Assembly (NCBI RefSeq): GCF_047511655.1
Contig: NC_133398.1
Coordinates: 38,383,638-38,447,637, forward strand
DNA length: 64,000 bases
Direction: 5' to 3'
Source of the DNA: Castor canadensis
Lineage: Eukaryota > Chordata > Mammalia > Rodentia > Castoridae
Below the pieces are notes generated by a model that had not been told where the DNA came from, did no database searches, and saw nothing but the letters and a program-made list of their open reading frames with translations. Positions 40,865 to 53,579 of the stretch are shown piece by piece. The first letter of the stretch is position 1; each line of letters starts with the position of its first letter. Position numbers and translations under genes: made by a program.

Positions 40865-40960
40865 ACTTGTTTGTTGATTCTATCAACATTTGCTGAGTGT
40901 AACCTACTATGTGTTATGCACAGATCAGGTGCTAATAACTGTTGGTAGAATGAACAAATG
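40865..40960 (-). repeat. L2 LINE fragment
   Basis: Antisense L2 3' end: CAACATTTGCTGAGTGTAACCTACTATGTG...AGGTGCTAATAACTG. Confidence 0.5.
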
Positions 40961-41531
40961 GAACCTCACTCAGCCTGTGAGAATGCAGTGAATATATGCA
41001 TGTGTAGGGGGCATAAGTGTAGGATTAAAAAAAAAAGGTGTTGCTTGAGCTAAATTTTGAATATGAGTGGGAGTTACCCCTGTGGATAAGAGAAAAAAAA
41101 AGTATTCCAGGAAGAGATAAAAACACATGCCAAGCATGGAGCTATATGGGTACTCCATCATGACTTAGATGATATGAAGCCAGCCTGGGTGCTGGATAGA
41201 AATAGGCGAGGAGATCTGCCTTCACGTATGAATTAGCATCAGTCCAAAGAACTGGTTTGAGGTAGTATGCTTAAAATATTTGTTTAGAAGGGAATATTCA
41301 TTTGAATTTCAGGGAGAAAAAAAAGAAAAAAAACCTTAGAGAACTGGGTTTCCTGAAGCCAGGAGAAGAACAGCCCTGACTAGTCTTACGCCTGACCAAT
41401 GACTGCATTGCTTGGACTTAGGACCTAACAGGAAAGTCTTCGGCATAACCTAACAGCTGGTAGGTGGTGATTACAGTGAATCATTGGGGGTTTTCTCAGT
41501 AGGAGACTCAGAAACCTCAAAATAAACAAAC

Positions 41532-41570
<39 letters not shown>
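41532..41570 (+). repeat. (CA)n microsatellite
   Basis: About 19 CA units. Confidence 0.95.
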
Positions 41571-41571
<1 letters not shown>

Positions 41572-44024
41572 GAGGATGAGCCAGCTAGTCCACTTAATGC
41601 TATTTTAAACATGAGAAGACCACAGCAATAGAAACATTTTCTCAAATAGAGATCATGTATGCACAAGGGCTTTGTAAATGTAACATGCTATCCAAATGTA
41701 CAGTTGTGTCATCATAGGAAGGCAAGAGTGTGGCCAGTTAACTAAAAGCATATGGGCAAAAGTAACTTGGGAGAGGGAAGCAGAATTTACCTGCCCGAAG
41801 AGGCACAGAACAGCAGTTGAGTTTCAGTGATGCCTAGAAAAAGGCATCCTCTACATTGATTGTTGTAGATTCTCTGTAATGCTATTATCCCCACCCTTTT
41901 CTTGCTCTTTATAGTAAATGATTAGAGAAATGCAGACTAATTCTATGTGAATGCTTCAAGGGCAAGAACTGTCATATTTATATAGCATAGTGCTGGCAAG
42001 TAAGTAGCACTTAGTATGTGTGTAGGTCTCTGAGGAGATTGTCGGAAAGGGGGTGGGAATGCAGAGAGAGGCTATAATGGAAACGATAATGTCTTCACTG
42101 GACACTGATAGTCTAGGTGTCTTGGTCCAATGCTGGCAAGCAATTCTGATCAGAACTTGGTCATTAAGATTGAGGGGTAGAGTAGATAATGATATTCCCA
42201 TCAGAAATGAATAAATAAATTTGGGAAATGAAGATAGCAGAAACCAAGTAGCATTGCTGGAGTGGATGTGGGACTGATAATAGGATTCTGTAGCTAAAGA
42301 GATGGGAAACTATTTGTATAAATATGATCCACTTAGGAACAGGTGTACTGGGAAAAATTGCAAGGGGTATGGGAAATGGGCCTCAGAAGGTTTACTATTT
42401 ATGTTCAAGGAAAAGAAAGCACTTATGCTGACAGAAGATAGCCAGAATGTTGTCAGAGAATATGTGGACAAAGGCTGAGAAATTCAGGCAGTAAAATCCA
42501 GACATATTTGTGCACAAACTGCCATTCTTCTTTTATGTCCCTTTGGAGAGAGCATTTTTGAGACGATTAAGGCCACCTGGTGACATCCTTCACAGACCTT
42601 CTGGAATAATTTGATTTGCAGACTTGGCATGTGTTTATAGGAAAGTTAAGCCCTATTCTTAAGAGTTTTGGAATTTTAATGTTTACTCAGTGCTGAACAT
42701 CAGGAGACAGTATCTGTGGTCCAAGATATGTGTGTGTTGGGGGGGACATATGGATAAATCAAGTTGTTTTTCAGGGCTACCAGGGGTGTAATACCAAGAG
42801 CCCTCAACAAAAAGACCAATTTAAGAATAAAACTCCAGTCACAAATCTCTGAATTAGAGCAAAGATCATTTTGCAGGCTTGATCCTTCTGATTTTCTTTA
42901 AAAACAAATACCTCTGTTTACTTTGGTCTATTGAGCTGGTGGGAGGGTTTTGAACTGAAAGGTGGTGGTAACCAACTTGGAATGGGGAGATGCTAACCAC
43001 TATAAACCTTTGTCAGGGTTTACTCCATAGAGCTGTGTATGAGGTACCCCAACCCATCCTTTAGGGAGCCATCAAATTAAAGAGGAAAAAACCCCACACA
43101 CAACTAACAACTGGTAAACTAGGTTGCTCTGTTTCCTCACTAGCTTCATCTCTCTCTCTCTTATCACTATGTGATCCCAGAGGCCTCAGAAAGCTAGCTT
43201 TATTAAAGGAGATGTCACTAGGTTTGGCTGTGTAGAAGAAGGAAACAGGAAAAGTTCCAGAATGGTTCTGTGGTAAACTCCATTGCTTGGCTCTCTAACC
43301 ACTCATTTTTGGACAAGAAACTAGTCTCTGGTTGGACTCAAAGTTAAACCCTTGGGATTCAGCTGAAAATGTTGAAGGGGTGAAACTAGGGGGCATCATA
43401 ATACCAGGTACAGACCCTTTGCTCTCTCCAAACAACAGGCTCCCAATAAAACGTCATTGGCTCTCACCTTTCTTCTCCTCCTCCTCTCATGCAGAGGCAC
43501 TGTTGGGAAAAAGTATCCTGAGTGTTGGACCAGGGTCCATTGGTGCACATAATCAGAGAGGGTCACAAGGACAGTGTGGATCATGCTTTCTTAAAATGAT
43601 GTCTCTCCTTCCTTTCTCTCAAGGTTTCTGCAGCAGGGAAGGTGGCTTTAGGACACTCCATCTTCTGAAGGAGGTTCCCCCAAACAAGCCCTACCATACT
43701 GGAGGTCTTCTCTTCCAAACCCATCAGGTCCAGAGCCACCTCGAGGCATGGACCCCTTCAGGGCTCAATTCTCCAGTGGGGGTGCCAGTGACGGAAGCCA
43801 CACGCTGAAATGTGGGCACTCAGTGGCTATCTGTTCCTGCAGCAGTCCCAATTAAACTGTTCTCATCCACCGAATTTAACCATCACATTCAGTGAGCATG
43901 TATTATTGCAAAGCCCTATTCTTGGCACCTTAATATAACTTAACCTATATCCATTTTTTTCTTCTGCCTCTCCTTCATGCTTTTTCCCAAATAACATTTG
44001 AAGAAAAGATTTCATCCTTTCAAG

Positions 44025-44172
44025 CTCTGTGATCTTGGGCAAATTGCTAAACTCCTCTGGGTCCCAAGTACTAATGTTTAAAAGGGGGGTAATTTCATGA
44101 GGTTGTCAGAAAGAATCTACGAGATGTTTAAACATATCTAGCGTAGTGCCTGATGCATTGGTGCTCAATAAT
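44025..44172 (+). repeat. MIR SINE
   Basis: Sense MIR: TCTGTGATCTTGGGCAAATTGC, CATGAGGTTGTCAGAA, GTAGTGCCTGATGCATTGGTGCTCAATAA. Confidence 0.75.
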
Positions 44173-44869
44173 CCCTTTTATCCTTTATTCCTTACTTCAA
44201 AAGACTTTTTGTCTAGGGTGTGCCAAAGTTCATCCACCTGATCTTACTGTTTGTATGGTCAAGCCAAGGGCTCAGATCTCCTATCTTTGCTTTAGAGGCC
44301 TCACTGGTTGTCTTCTTCCTTGGGCCCTGTCCATAAAGTTCAGCTTGGATCCAACGAGACTATCACAGAGAACAGAAAACCTAATGGGTGGAGGTGGGGG
44401 ATAGAAAATGAACAAAGGCCACAGCCCCACAGGTCCTCACCTCTCCACCATGTTGTGGGGGGTGGGGGTGGAGAATGAGGGCCTATTAAGCCCTACAGGA
44501 GGTCAAGCCAAAGTCCTTGCAGCGGTTCCTTCTGGGCAGGTCTAGAGCACAGTGTGAGGTCCACCTTTAGCTGGGGGCTCCTCTGTGGGGTCCACTACCG
44601 CCGTGGAGGTTCCCAAAGCTCTCCTGTGTTCTCAGATGGTCTTCCATGGAGCCAACTTCAACGCCCACTCTAGTGCCCACCCCTCAAGTTACACAGGTCT
44701 CCCTGGGGACAGTGCCCTCTACATTGGGACTCCCCATGGCAGCAAATGCAGAGCGCTCTGGGCGTCTCCACTCCCACAGAGGACTCTCCCAAGGGGTGGA
44801 CGCAGCAGTCATTCGGGTCCATTTACACGGGGCCCCTAGGGAGCGGCTCGCCCTCAAGCACCTGAGTCC

Positions 44870-45470
44870 CGGAGGTCCTTTTGGGCCCGTAGACCCGCCC
44901 CTTAGGGGGACGGCCGGATCCCCGCCGCCCCCGCCCACCGCTTACCGGGACCGTCGGGTGCGGAACGCGGGTCCGGATGCAGGACGCAGGTCCGCCAGCC
45001 CACGCTGCCCACAGGCGCTCGGGAGCTGACGTGCTGGGCCGAGCGCTGGGAGCGGGCGGCGCGGGCGGCGCGGCAGGCTGAGCGGCGGCGCGCGCGCCCT
45101 GAGCACACCCACCCGCCCGCGCGCTGCGGCTGCGGTGCGCGCGCCCGCGCCAGGCGCCCTCGGCCCGAGGGTGGGCGCGCGCCCCTCCCTTCCCCGCCTC
45201 GCCTCGCCTCCTGCGCCTTGGGCGCGGCCCCGGGCGTGGGGCACCGCGGGAGCGCGGCGGGGAGGCGGTGGCGCTGAGGAGCTGCCGGCGCAGGTGCCGG
45301 GGGCTTCCGCGCAAGCTGTCGGCACTGCGATGAGGGGACTGCGCCAGCTCGGCCGCCCGCGGCAAGGTCAGCGCCCGCCCGCACGAGGCGGCTCTGAGGG
45401 GCGCCGTGGATGCTGCGACCGCTCTCTGCTCAGGCCCCGACCAGGGCCACTGCGGGGTCTGGGTGGATGT
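44870..45470 (-). promoter_or_regulatory. PHF24: PHF24 CpG-island promoter
   Basis: Very high G+C and dense CpG over about 600 bp, with CGCGCGC and GGCGGCG runs and no TATA box. An ACGTG-type half site (TGACGTG near 45027) is present. The GC content removes stop codons, which explains the several long overlapping open frames on both strands here. Confidence 0.75.
44946..45110 (-). other. PHF24: PHF24 probable non-coding first exon
   Basis: A strong minus-strand donor TCCCG|GTAAGCGG at 44946/44945 lies inside the CpG island. Its spliced product would join the acceptor before 31928, leaving an intron of about 13 kb. The exon start is not resolved. Confidence 0.6.
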
Positions 45471-45489
45471 TGGCTACCAGCACGTGCCT

Positions 45490-46095
45490 AATATAGGCAG
45501 AATGACTCATCTAGAGGACCCTTCCAGCCGTCTACCCAGGTCTCCAGGCTCACGACCCTAGCATTGGGGCACTTACCTGGCTCCGGAGTGCCCAAATGAG
45601 CCGTCCCCAAATCCTTGGCTGTCCCCACCCGCTCTGTGCGCTGTGTTCTGAGATTACTGGTCTTCCATCTCTAGCAGCAAAGCTGTAACTGTCACGTAAC
45701 CCACTTTTTGCTGCAGCAACCTCATCCCTCGCTCTATCCAAATAGCCAGCTTGTCAGGAGGCCAGCACTTCTGAGGGCTATAAGGTGCATTACAACAAAT
45801 TCCATGCTTTGAAGAGGGCAAGAAAAAGATTGTCATAAAGCATCTAGTAATTAATTATAAGGAAATAACTGAAGATAAGCACATATCTTCATTTTCTTGT
45901 GCACTCAATTTATATATCTCAAACACAAACTGCATCATTATTTTTTGAGCATATAGTTTTTTTTTTCTTTCTTCAGACTGTTCTAGGTACTGTGCAGGAT
46001 ACAAAAAGCAACTCAGTTGTTTTTTTCTTTTTTTAAACGTGGAATTGACCAATAGGAGTTAGAGGTAAGCTTAGTACCATATACTGCTATCACTT
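45490..46095. other. Intergenic DNA upstream of PHF24
   Basis: Beyond the CpG island the sequence becomes AT-rich. No gene or clear repeat is seen. Confidence 0.5.
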
Positions 46096-46335
46096 GAAAA
46101 CACAAATTGCCAGGTACTGTTATAAACATCTTAAATATATTCTTGCCAATGTTCTCACCATTCCATTGAGGGATTGTACTGTTAGTTTCTACATTTCTCT
46201 GGGGATGAAACTGAGGCACAGAGAGGTTAAACAACTTGCCTAAAGTCACATAGCTACTATGTGAAGGAGGTGAGATTGAAATCGAGGTGTTGTGAATTCA
46301 GAGCCCAATCTCCTAACCATTTTACTGTGTTGCCA
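46096..46335 (-). repeat. MIR SINE
   Basis: Antisense, well preserved MIR: GGGGATGAAACTGAGGCACAG, AACTTGCCTAAAGTCACATAG, then AACCATTTTACTGTGTTGCC. Confidence 0.85.
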
Positions 46336-46609
46336 TTGAGAAAAGAGAATCTGCTAGCCCTTAGTACATGGCATTCTCAAATTAATACTTATTTTTCAGG
46401 AGCCACTATTCTATTTCCGTGCTCATTGTAAAACTAACAGTAAAGAGCAGACAGATTTCCATATAGTCTACAGGTCCCCTAACCTCTTTAGAATTACATC
46501 AGACTAACAATTTCAGATGGGGTTCTGAACTGTTTTTAAGTGTTCTATTTCTAAGTTGTTTGACAGGTCTATATGGAAGAACAGGCTGCAATCTTATTGC
46601 CATAGAAAT

Positions 46610-46750
46610 CTGTTAGTTAATTCCTTCCTTCATTCAAAAAATGTGTGTTGTGCATGTACAATATGCCAGACCCTGTGCAGAGAACTAGAAGGGCTGCTAA
46701 TAAGAATAAGACTCCCCCCCAATACTTCCCTTCAAGGACCTATAATATCA
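46610..46750 (-). repeat. L2 LINE fragment
   Basis: Antisense L2 end: CCTTCATTCAAAAAATGTGTG, CAATATGCCAGACCCTGTGC, then a diverged tail. Confidence 0.5.
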
Positions 46751-47368
46751 AGCATAGGGGTCCACCCCAATAACCTTAACTAATCTTAAACACTTAACCA
46801 ACCCCCCACCTCCAAACACCATAGTCAAATTAAGTTTCCATCCTCTTAATAGCTTGAAATGGGATTAAATTTCAGCACTTAAAGCTGAAATTGGTTTGTG
46901 GACACACACACCACCACCACAGCGTTTACTCAGAGCTTATATCTTTGATGTAGTAACCTCTTTGCACCCACTCTGCTAAAAACACAAGCACTGGGTTTCT
47001 TTGTTGTTAGGATTGACATTTGAAAATACAGACATTAGGTATCAGAACTTTCATACGAGAGCTCAGGGTTTTCTACTTGGAAATTATTTTTTATCCTGAG
47101 AAGTAAAGATAATAGTACCGAACTGTATCCATTTATCTTCTCTTCTTTTCCTAAAATCTCGAATGAAGGAAGCCTCCTCATGTAGATTGTCAACTCCTCC
47201 AACTGTGCCTTTGATCCTGTTTCCTTTCATTTCTCCCTTTACTTATCTGTCTGCATTCTGAACCCTAATTTTTCCCATTATTGGCTTTTTCTTCAGCCTA
47301 TAAATAGGATCAAATCTCTCTTATCCTAAGAAACCTTTCTATTGACTCATCCTATTCCAACTACTGTC
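46751..47368. other. Intergenic DNA
   Basis: AT-rich, nothing recognised. Confidence 0.45.
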
Positions 47369-47732
47369 TGCTATGGTTTGAATGTGTCCCCCAAAATTTA
47401 TGTGTTGAAAACTTAATCCTCAATGCAATAGTGTTGATAGGTGGAGTCTAATAAGTGGTGATTAGGTTGGAAGGAATCTTCCCTCACAAATGTGTTAATG
47501 TCATCACAGGAGTGGATTACTTATAAAAGAAAGTTCAGCCCCCTTTTGCTCTTGCCCTCTCTTGCCTTTCTGCCTTCTACCATGGGATGACAAAGCACAA
47601 AGACTCTTGCCAGATGCTGGTGCTGTGCTCTTGGACTTCCCAGCCAGAACTATGAGCCAAAGAAATTTTTGTTCATTACAAATTATCCAGTCTGTGGTAT
47701 TCTGTTATAGCAGCATGAAATGGACTATGACA
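47369..47732 (+). mobile_element. ERVL-MaLR solo LTR (MST/MLT1-like)
   Basis: A 364 bp element from TGCTATGGTTTGAATGTG to TAGCAGCATGAAATGGACTATGACA with TG...CA ends. Internal landmarks are CTTATAAAAGAAAG (TATA), TTGGACTTCCCAGCC, and AATTATCCAGTCTGTGGTATTCTG. It is near full length with no internal region. The flanking duplication is not clear. Confidence 0.88.
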
Positions 47733-49253
47733 TTACTTAATCTGTTCCCTACTTTAAAAAATACCTTATAGTTTAGAAGTTTTAGATTTAAAGAAAAATT
47801 GCAAAGATAGTATAGGAGTTCCTGTACCCTCCATACCAGTTCCCATTTAATTAACATCTTTTATTAATTATTATGGTTGATCTGTTATAATTAATGAACT
47901 AATACAAATACATATTATTAACTTTATTCAGGTTTCTTTTCATTTTCCTTATGTCTTTTTTCTGCTCTAGGACCCCACCCAGGATACATGTTACAGCTTG
48001 TTCTCATGACTCTAGGCTCCCTTGGCTGGGGCAGTTTCTCAAACTTTGTTTTCTATGGCCTTGATAGTTTTGAGCACTACTGGTCAGGTATTTTGTAAAA
48101 TGCCCCTTTATTTGGGCTATGTTTAATGTTTTTCTCATGATTAGCTGGGTTTATAGATTATTGGGAGAAAGACCACAGAGGTGAAGTGTCATTTTTATCA
48201 CATCATATCAAGGGCATACACTATTGACATGGCTAACTACTGCTGATGTTGGCCTTGATCATCTGCCTGAGCTAATGGTTGCTTCTCCACTGTAAACTTA
48301 TTCTTCCCTTTCTCCTCTTCATCTTTTTCATTCTGTATCTTTTGGAAGGAAGTAACTATGCATAGCTTATGCATAAAAAATAGAGTAGTTAGACTCCACT
48401 TCCTTTCGGATGGAGTACATACATTAATTTGGAATTCTGCATAGGAAACTTGTCTTTTCCACTTACTAAATTCACTTTTAAAGACTTATATGCAGTAAAA
48501 TTCACTCTTTTTTGTGTGTGCAGTTCTATGACTTTTGGCAAATATGTTTAGGCATGTAACCACCACCAAATCTATATGCACAACTATTCTGTTATCCTTA
48601 AAACTCCTTTGTGTTTTTTTGTACCCAACCACTTCCCCATTCTCAACCTTAGCAACCACTAAAGTATATTCTGTTCCTATTGTTTTGCCATTTCTAGACT
48701 ATATGAGGAATAATATGGTATGTAGCATTTTGATTCTGGCATCATTCATTTGTCATAATACATTTTAATTCATCTATATGTGTGTATCGGTAGTTCATTT
48801 CATTTTAATGGGGGGTAGAATTCCATTATATGGATGAACCATAGCTGAGGGATATTCAGGCTGTTTGTAGCTTTTTGTGATTATGAATAAAACCACTAAA
48901 ACATTTATATATAGGTAATATATGATAATATTTTATTATATTTGGGTGAGTATGATTGCTGGTAGTATGTTTATATGGAACTTTCTGTTTTCTAAAGTGG
49001 ATATATCATTTTACATACATGTTAGCAATGTGTAAGTGTTCCACAGTTCTATATTCTCTCTAACACTTGGTATTATCAGATTTTGTTTTTAGCCATTGTA
49101 AGTGGATATTGGTATCTCATTGATTTTCATTAGCTTTTTAGGATGATTAATAATGTTTTACTTTTCTTCCCGTGCTTATTTTTAATCTTTTTGGCAAAGT
49201 GTTGGTTAAAAGTTTTTGCCTGTTTTAAAAAATTGGGTTGTTTCTCTTCTGTT

Positions 49254-49254
<1 letters not shown>

Positions 49255-49293
<39 letters not shown>
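49255..49293 (+). repeat. (CT)n microsatellite
   Basis: About 18 CT units merging into a C/T-rich stretch to 49350. Confidence 0.95.
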
Positions 49294-49301
<8 letters not shown>

Positions 49302-49340
49302 CCTTCTTTTCTTCCTTCCTCTTCCCTTCTCTTCTTTTCT

Positions 49341-49432
49341 CTTTCTTTCACAGAGTCTCATGATGTAGCCCAGGTTGTCCTTGAACTCTCACTCCTCCTG
49401 CTTCCTCCTCCCTTGTGCCATCATGCCCAGTC
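49341..49432 (-). repeat. B1-like SINE
   Basis: Antisense B1-like: GAGTCTCATGATGTAGCCCAGG, CCTTGAACTC, CATCATGCCCAG. Confidence 0.7.
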
Positions 49433-49697
49433 TTATCATTGACTTTTGAAAGTTCTTTACATATTTTAGACACAAAACCTTTTTCAGTCATGTGATTTAC
49501 AAAGTTTTCTCCCAGTCTGTAGTTTGTTCTTTCCTTCTCTTAACAGTCTTTTGCAGAGCAATGTTTTAATTTGATGAAATCCAATTTATCAATTTTGTCT
49601 TTTATAGGTTGTGAGCTTGGTGTCGTATCTAAAAACTCTTCCTAATTCAAGATCATAAAATATTTAGTCCCTCTTGTTTGATAAGAAAGCAAGTTTT

Positions 49698-49803
49698 AGG
49701 ACTGGTGGAGTGGCTCAAGCAGTAAGAGTGCTTGCCTGCCTAGCAAACTTGAGGCCCTGAGTCCAAACCACAGCACCTCAAAGAGAAAGAGAGAGAGAGA
49801 GAG
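49698..49803 (+). repeat. ID-like SINE with (GA)n tail
   Basis: Sense ID-like unit (GGACTGGTGGAGTGGCTCAAG...GAGTCCAAACCACAGCACC) ending in AGAGAGAG. Inserted in antisense L1. Confidence 0.85.
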
Positions 49804-50517
49804 AACAAGTTTTGTTGTTTATATTTAAGTACCTATGGATCCACTTAAAGTTAATTTTTGCATAAGGTATGGGGTGTGAACTGATATTCATATTTTATAT
49901 ATGATGCCCAATTATTCCAGCACCTTTTGTTGAGAAGACTTTCTTCATTGAATTGCCTCTGCACCTTTGTCAGAATTCAACTGGCTATTATCATAGGTGT
50001 TTACATATGTCCAAACTCACCAAATTATATGCATTAAATGTGTGCAGTTCTTTTTATATCAATTGTACCTCAATAAAGCTGTTAAAAGTCAATTGCCCAT
50101 TTTTGAGTGTATCTTTTTCTGGACTGTGAGATAATGATATCATCAAAGTGCTACATCCCCACTGATAGTGTCAGAACTGAATTAGATTTGGAGGACATCA
50201 AGCCGGTAACTGCTTCAGAACTGCTTGCTTTCTGGTAGGGGAGAAATCCCACCTTTCAAGGTCACAGAAATCTTCTGTTTTGATTGTGGTGTGAGAACAG
50301 AGGAAAAACACATGGACTCTTGTTTTATTGGTCATCTGTTTTCTTTCATCCATACATTGTTGTCGTCATTAGTGTAGTGTTTTTAAAATTAATATTAATT
50401 CTTAAAAATCAGGTAGCATGAGTCCTCTTGTTCTTTTTCAAAATGTTTTTGAGTATTCTAATTCCTTTATTTTTCCATATAAATTTTATAATCAGCTTGT
50501 TGATTTGTATGAAAAAT

Positions 50518-50572
50518 CCTAGCTCTCATGCTTGCTAGGCAGGCACTCTACCACTTGAACCATGCCCACACT
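50518..50572 (-). repeat. ID-like SINE fragment
   Basis: Antisense partial unit CTCATGCTTGCTAGGCAGGC...CCACTTGAACC, lacking its tail. Confidence 0.75.
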
Positions 50573-51431
50573 TCTTCACTGGCATTTTATTTGGAATCAT
50601 GTTAAATCTTTATATTAGTCTGAGGAAAATTGTCATCTTAATATATGACCCTTACAATGAACATGGTATAGCTCTCCATTTATTTAGGCTTCCTTAGATT
50701 TCTTTTATTATTTTATGACTTTCAGTATATAGATCCTGCACAAATTTTATGTGTTATATGTGTTTATGTACATATATATGTATATATGTGTGCATATATA
50801 TGTATATGATGTGCCATCACAGTCCAAAGCAACAGGGAGAATCACTTATGAAGAAAGCCTTTAAAACTACAAGCCAAAATGAACCTTTTCTCTTTATAAC
50901 TTGATTATCTCAGGTACTTATTCTAATAATTAATGGACAAACAGAGTCCCTTTTGCCATGTAAGATAACGTACTCATGGGTTCTAGAGATTGGGCCATTG
51001 ACATCTCGGGGGACCGTTACTCTGCCTATCACACTAGTCAAACTCCTTGACTATACCCATGTAAGAATATGGCATAGACATGATCTTTATTGCAGCTCTG
51101 TGACACCCTAAACTAGCACCTAGCTAAACCATGCATGAGCTCTTGACCCATAAAAAGTGTGAGATAAGTATGTTGATTTAAGGCACTGTGTGGTAATTTG
51201 TTACCAGCAATAGGGTTTATCAGGATGTAATCCTACTGTAAGTTGAGAGGCATCTGTAGCTGTTCGGAATGTTTCCATTTTATCATTTTAACATATGTAG
51301 GGTCTGTGGGATTTATCTTGGAATTGCAAAGCTGATTTAATATATAAAAGTAATTAATGCAATATGCCATGTAAATAGACTAAAGAACAAAACCCATACG
51401 ATTATCTTAAGAGGTGTGGAAAAAACATTTA

Positions 51432-51780
51432 AAAAAAAATCCAAGAGAAAAGGTTAGATCAAAAAGAATTAACCTAGAAGGTAACACCCACGCACAGGAA
51501 ATCAATGTGAGTCAATGCCCTGTATAGCTATCCTTATCTCAACCTGCAAAAACCCTTGTTCCTTCCTGTTATTGCTTATACTCTCTCTACAACAAAATTA
51601 GAGATAAGGGCAAAATAGTTTCTGCTGGGTATTGGGGGGGGGAGCGGGAGGGGGTGGAGTGGGTGGTAAGGGAGGGGGTGGGGGCAGGGGGGAGAAATGA
51701 ACCAAGCCTTGTATGCACATATGAATAATAAAAGAAAAATAAAAAATAAAAATAAATAAAAAATAAAAAAAATCCAACAC
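51432..51780 (+). mobile_element. 5'-truncated LINE-1 3'UTR insertion
   Basis: A sense L1 3' end with a G-rich tract (51630-51690) and an A-rich tail is flanked by a duplication of AAAAAAATCCAA at both ends. Its body is the reverse complement of 59590-59890, so both belong to the same young L1 subfamily. Confidence 0.8.
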
Positions 51781-51929
51781 CAAATCATGAAAAAGAAATT
51801 TCAACAAACTTAGGTATTGAAAGGAATTTCCTCAAGTTGATAAGGACATCTATGGTCATGTTTAGAACATCCATGGAGTCAGTTTCCAATTTTTTTTTTT
51901 GAGGATTTTTGCATTTCTTCATGAGTTTA

Positions 51930-52280
51930 TGATTTTTACATTATTATTAATTTTACATAATAGCAAGTTTCATTGTGACATTCTCAAAGTTGCTCGTTAT
52001 GTATTTCAATCATATTCACCACCCCATCACCCTTTCATGCCCCTTTCCTCTTCTCAATGTCACTGTTCCCCCTGACTGGCTCTGTTCAGCTATCATGTCT
52101 TTTTTTTTTTAAGTCTAGATTCCATATATAAGAGAAAACATATAATATTTGTCTTTCTGACTCTGGCTTATTTCACATAACATAATGATTTAAAGTTCCC
52201 TTCATTTTCCTGCAAATGATGTACTTTTGTTCTTCTTTATGGCTCCATTTTTGATGTACTTTTGTTCTTCTTTATGGCTC

Positions 52281-52320
<40 letters not shown>

Positions 52321-52738
52321 CATTTTCTTTGTCCATTCATCTGTTAATGGGCACCAAGGCTGATTCCATGACTTGGCTATTGTGAATTGTTCTGCAGTAA
52401 GCATGGGTGTGCAAGTGTCTGTATTATATGCTGACTTTGATTCCTTTGGGTATATATATGAGACTGGTAGAGGAGGATCATATGGTAGTTCCATTTTTAG
52501 TTTTTTGAGGAACCTCCATACTTATTTCTATAGTGGCTGAACTAGTTAACATTCCTACCACCAGAGTATAGGGGCTTCCTCCCTGCCCCCTATCCTCACC
52601 AGCATTTGTTGTTTGTTTTCTCAATGATAGCTGGTCTGACTAGGGTGAGAGGGGATCTCAGGGTAGTTTGAATTGCATTTCCTTTAAAGCTAAGGATGTT
52701 GAATTGTTTTTCATGTAATTATCCAGCATTTGTATCAT
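51930..52738 (-). mobile_element. Antisense LINE-1 3' fragment
   Basis: L1 3'UTR and end of ORF2 in antisense (CCATTCATCTGTTAATGGGC, GACTTGGCTATTGTGAATTG). It carries a 35 bp tandem duplication at 52216-52285 and a (GT)n tract at 52287-52318. Confidence 0.75.
52287..52318 (+). repeat. (GT)n microsatellite
   Basis: About 16 GT units inside the antisense L1. Confidence 0.95.
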
Positions 52739-53046
52739 AGTAAAATTGACTTAACAGAATAAGTTGGAAAATGGAAAATGATACTTCCTCTTATATTTTC
52801 TGGAAGAGTTTGTGAAATATTTGCATTACTTATTCTTTAAATTTTGGTAGAGTTCATCACTGAAGTTATCTAGGATTGAGCTTCTGTTTGTGGAGAGATT
52901 TTAAAATACCAATTCAATTTCTTTACTTATTATGGTTCTATTCAGATTTTCCATTCTTCTTAGGTTAATTCATCACCTTCTAGGAATTTGTTTTATATAA
53001 ATTGTCCAAATTATCGGCATACATTTATTCACAGTATTCTTTTATA

Positions 53047-53178
53047 ATTTTTTTTGAGACAGAGAGGGTCTTGCTATATTGCTCAGGCTGGTATAGAACT
53101 CCTGAACACAAAGTGATCCTCTTGCCTCAGCCACCCAAGTAGTTAGGACTACAGGTGCATGTCACTGAACCCAACTTC
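53047..53178 (-). repeat. B1-like SINE
   Basis: Antisense 7SL-derived unit: TTTTTTTTGAGACAGAGAGGG, GCTCAGGCTGG, GCCTCAGCCACCC, GGACTACAGGTGC. Confidence 0.85.
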
Positions 53179-53579
53179 TTATAATTCTTTTAATTTCTCT
53201 AAAGTTGGTGGTTAAGTATCTTCTTTTATTTCTATTTAACAACTCTTATCTTCTTTATTTGTTTTTGGTGATTCTAGCTAAAGGTTTGTCAATTTTGTTA
53301 TCTTTTCAAACAACCAAGTTTTGGTTTTATTGACTTGGTTAGTTGTTTTCTGTTTTCTACCTCACTAATTTACCGATTTCCATTCAATTCTTTGTTATTT
53401 CCTTACTTCTGTTTACTTTGGGTTGTTTGCTCATCTTTTCCTCATTTCTTAAGTATGGAGTCTAGGTTATTGATTTAGTATTATTCTCTTTTAATACAGG
53501 TGTTTACACCTGTGTTTTATCTTGCCTTTCCATCTCCTTAGAATACTGCTATAGTGCTGTTTTTGTCAGTTAGCATTGG

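Larger units (their letters stand above)
47745..53515 (-). mobile_element. Old antisense LINE-1 patchwork
   Basis: Recognisable antisense L1 from 3'UTR (47745-48480) through ORF2-derived DNA (48500-50760 and 52740-53515). It is interrupted by a TC tract, SINEs, a plus-strand L1 tail (50010-50090) and younger L1 pieces at 51432 and 51940. All reading frames are heavily broken. Confidence 0.65.

Noticed and set aside
43332-43808. 158-codon plus-strand open frame near the PHF24 promoter
   Set aside because: Starts at TTG, with no ATG until more than halfway, no domain and no clear promoter. Probably chance.
44646-45029. Plus-strand frame with a good ATG context divergent from PHF24
   Set aside because: Runs into the CpG island and ends in low-complexity Pro/Arg. 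No homology recognised, so it could at most be part of a divergent non-coding transcript.
44823-45365. Overlapping long frames on both strands of the PHF24 CpG island
   Set aside because: Composition is Arg/Ala/Gly/Pro-rich as expected from GC-rich DNA with few stop codons. The longest starts at TTG.
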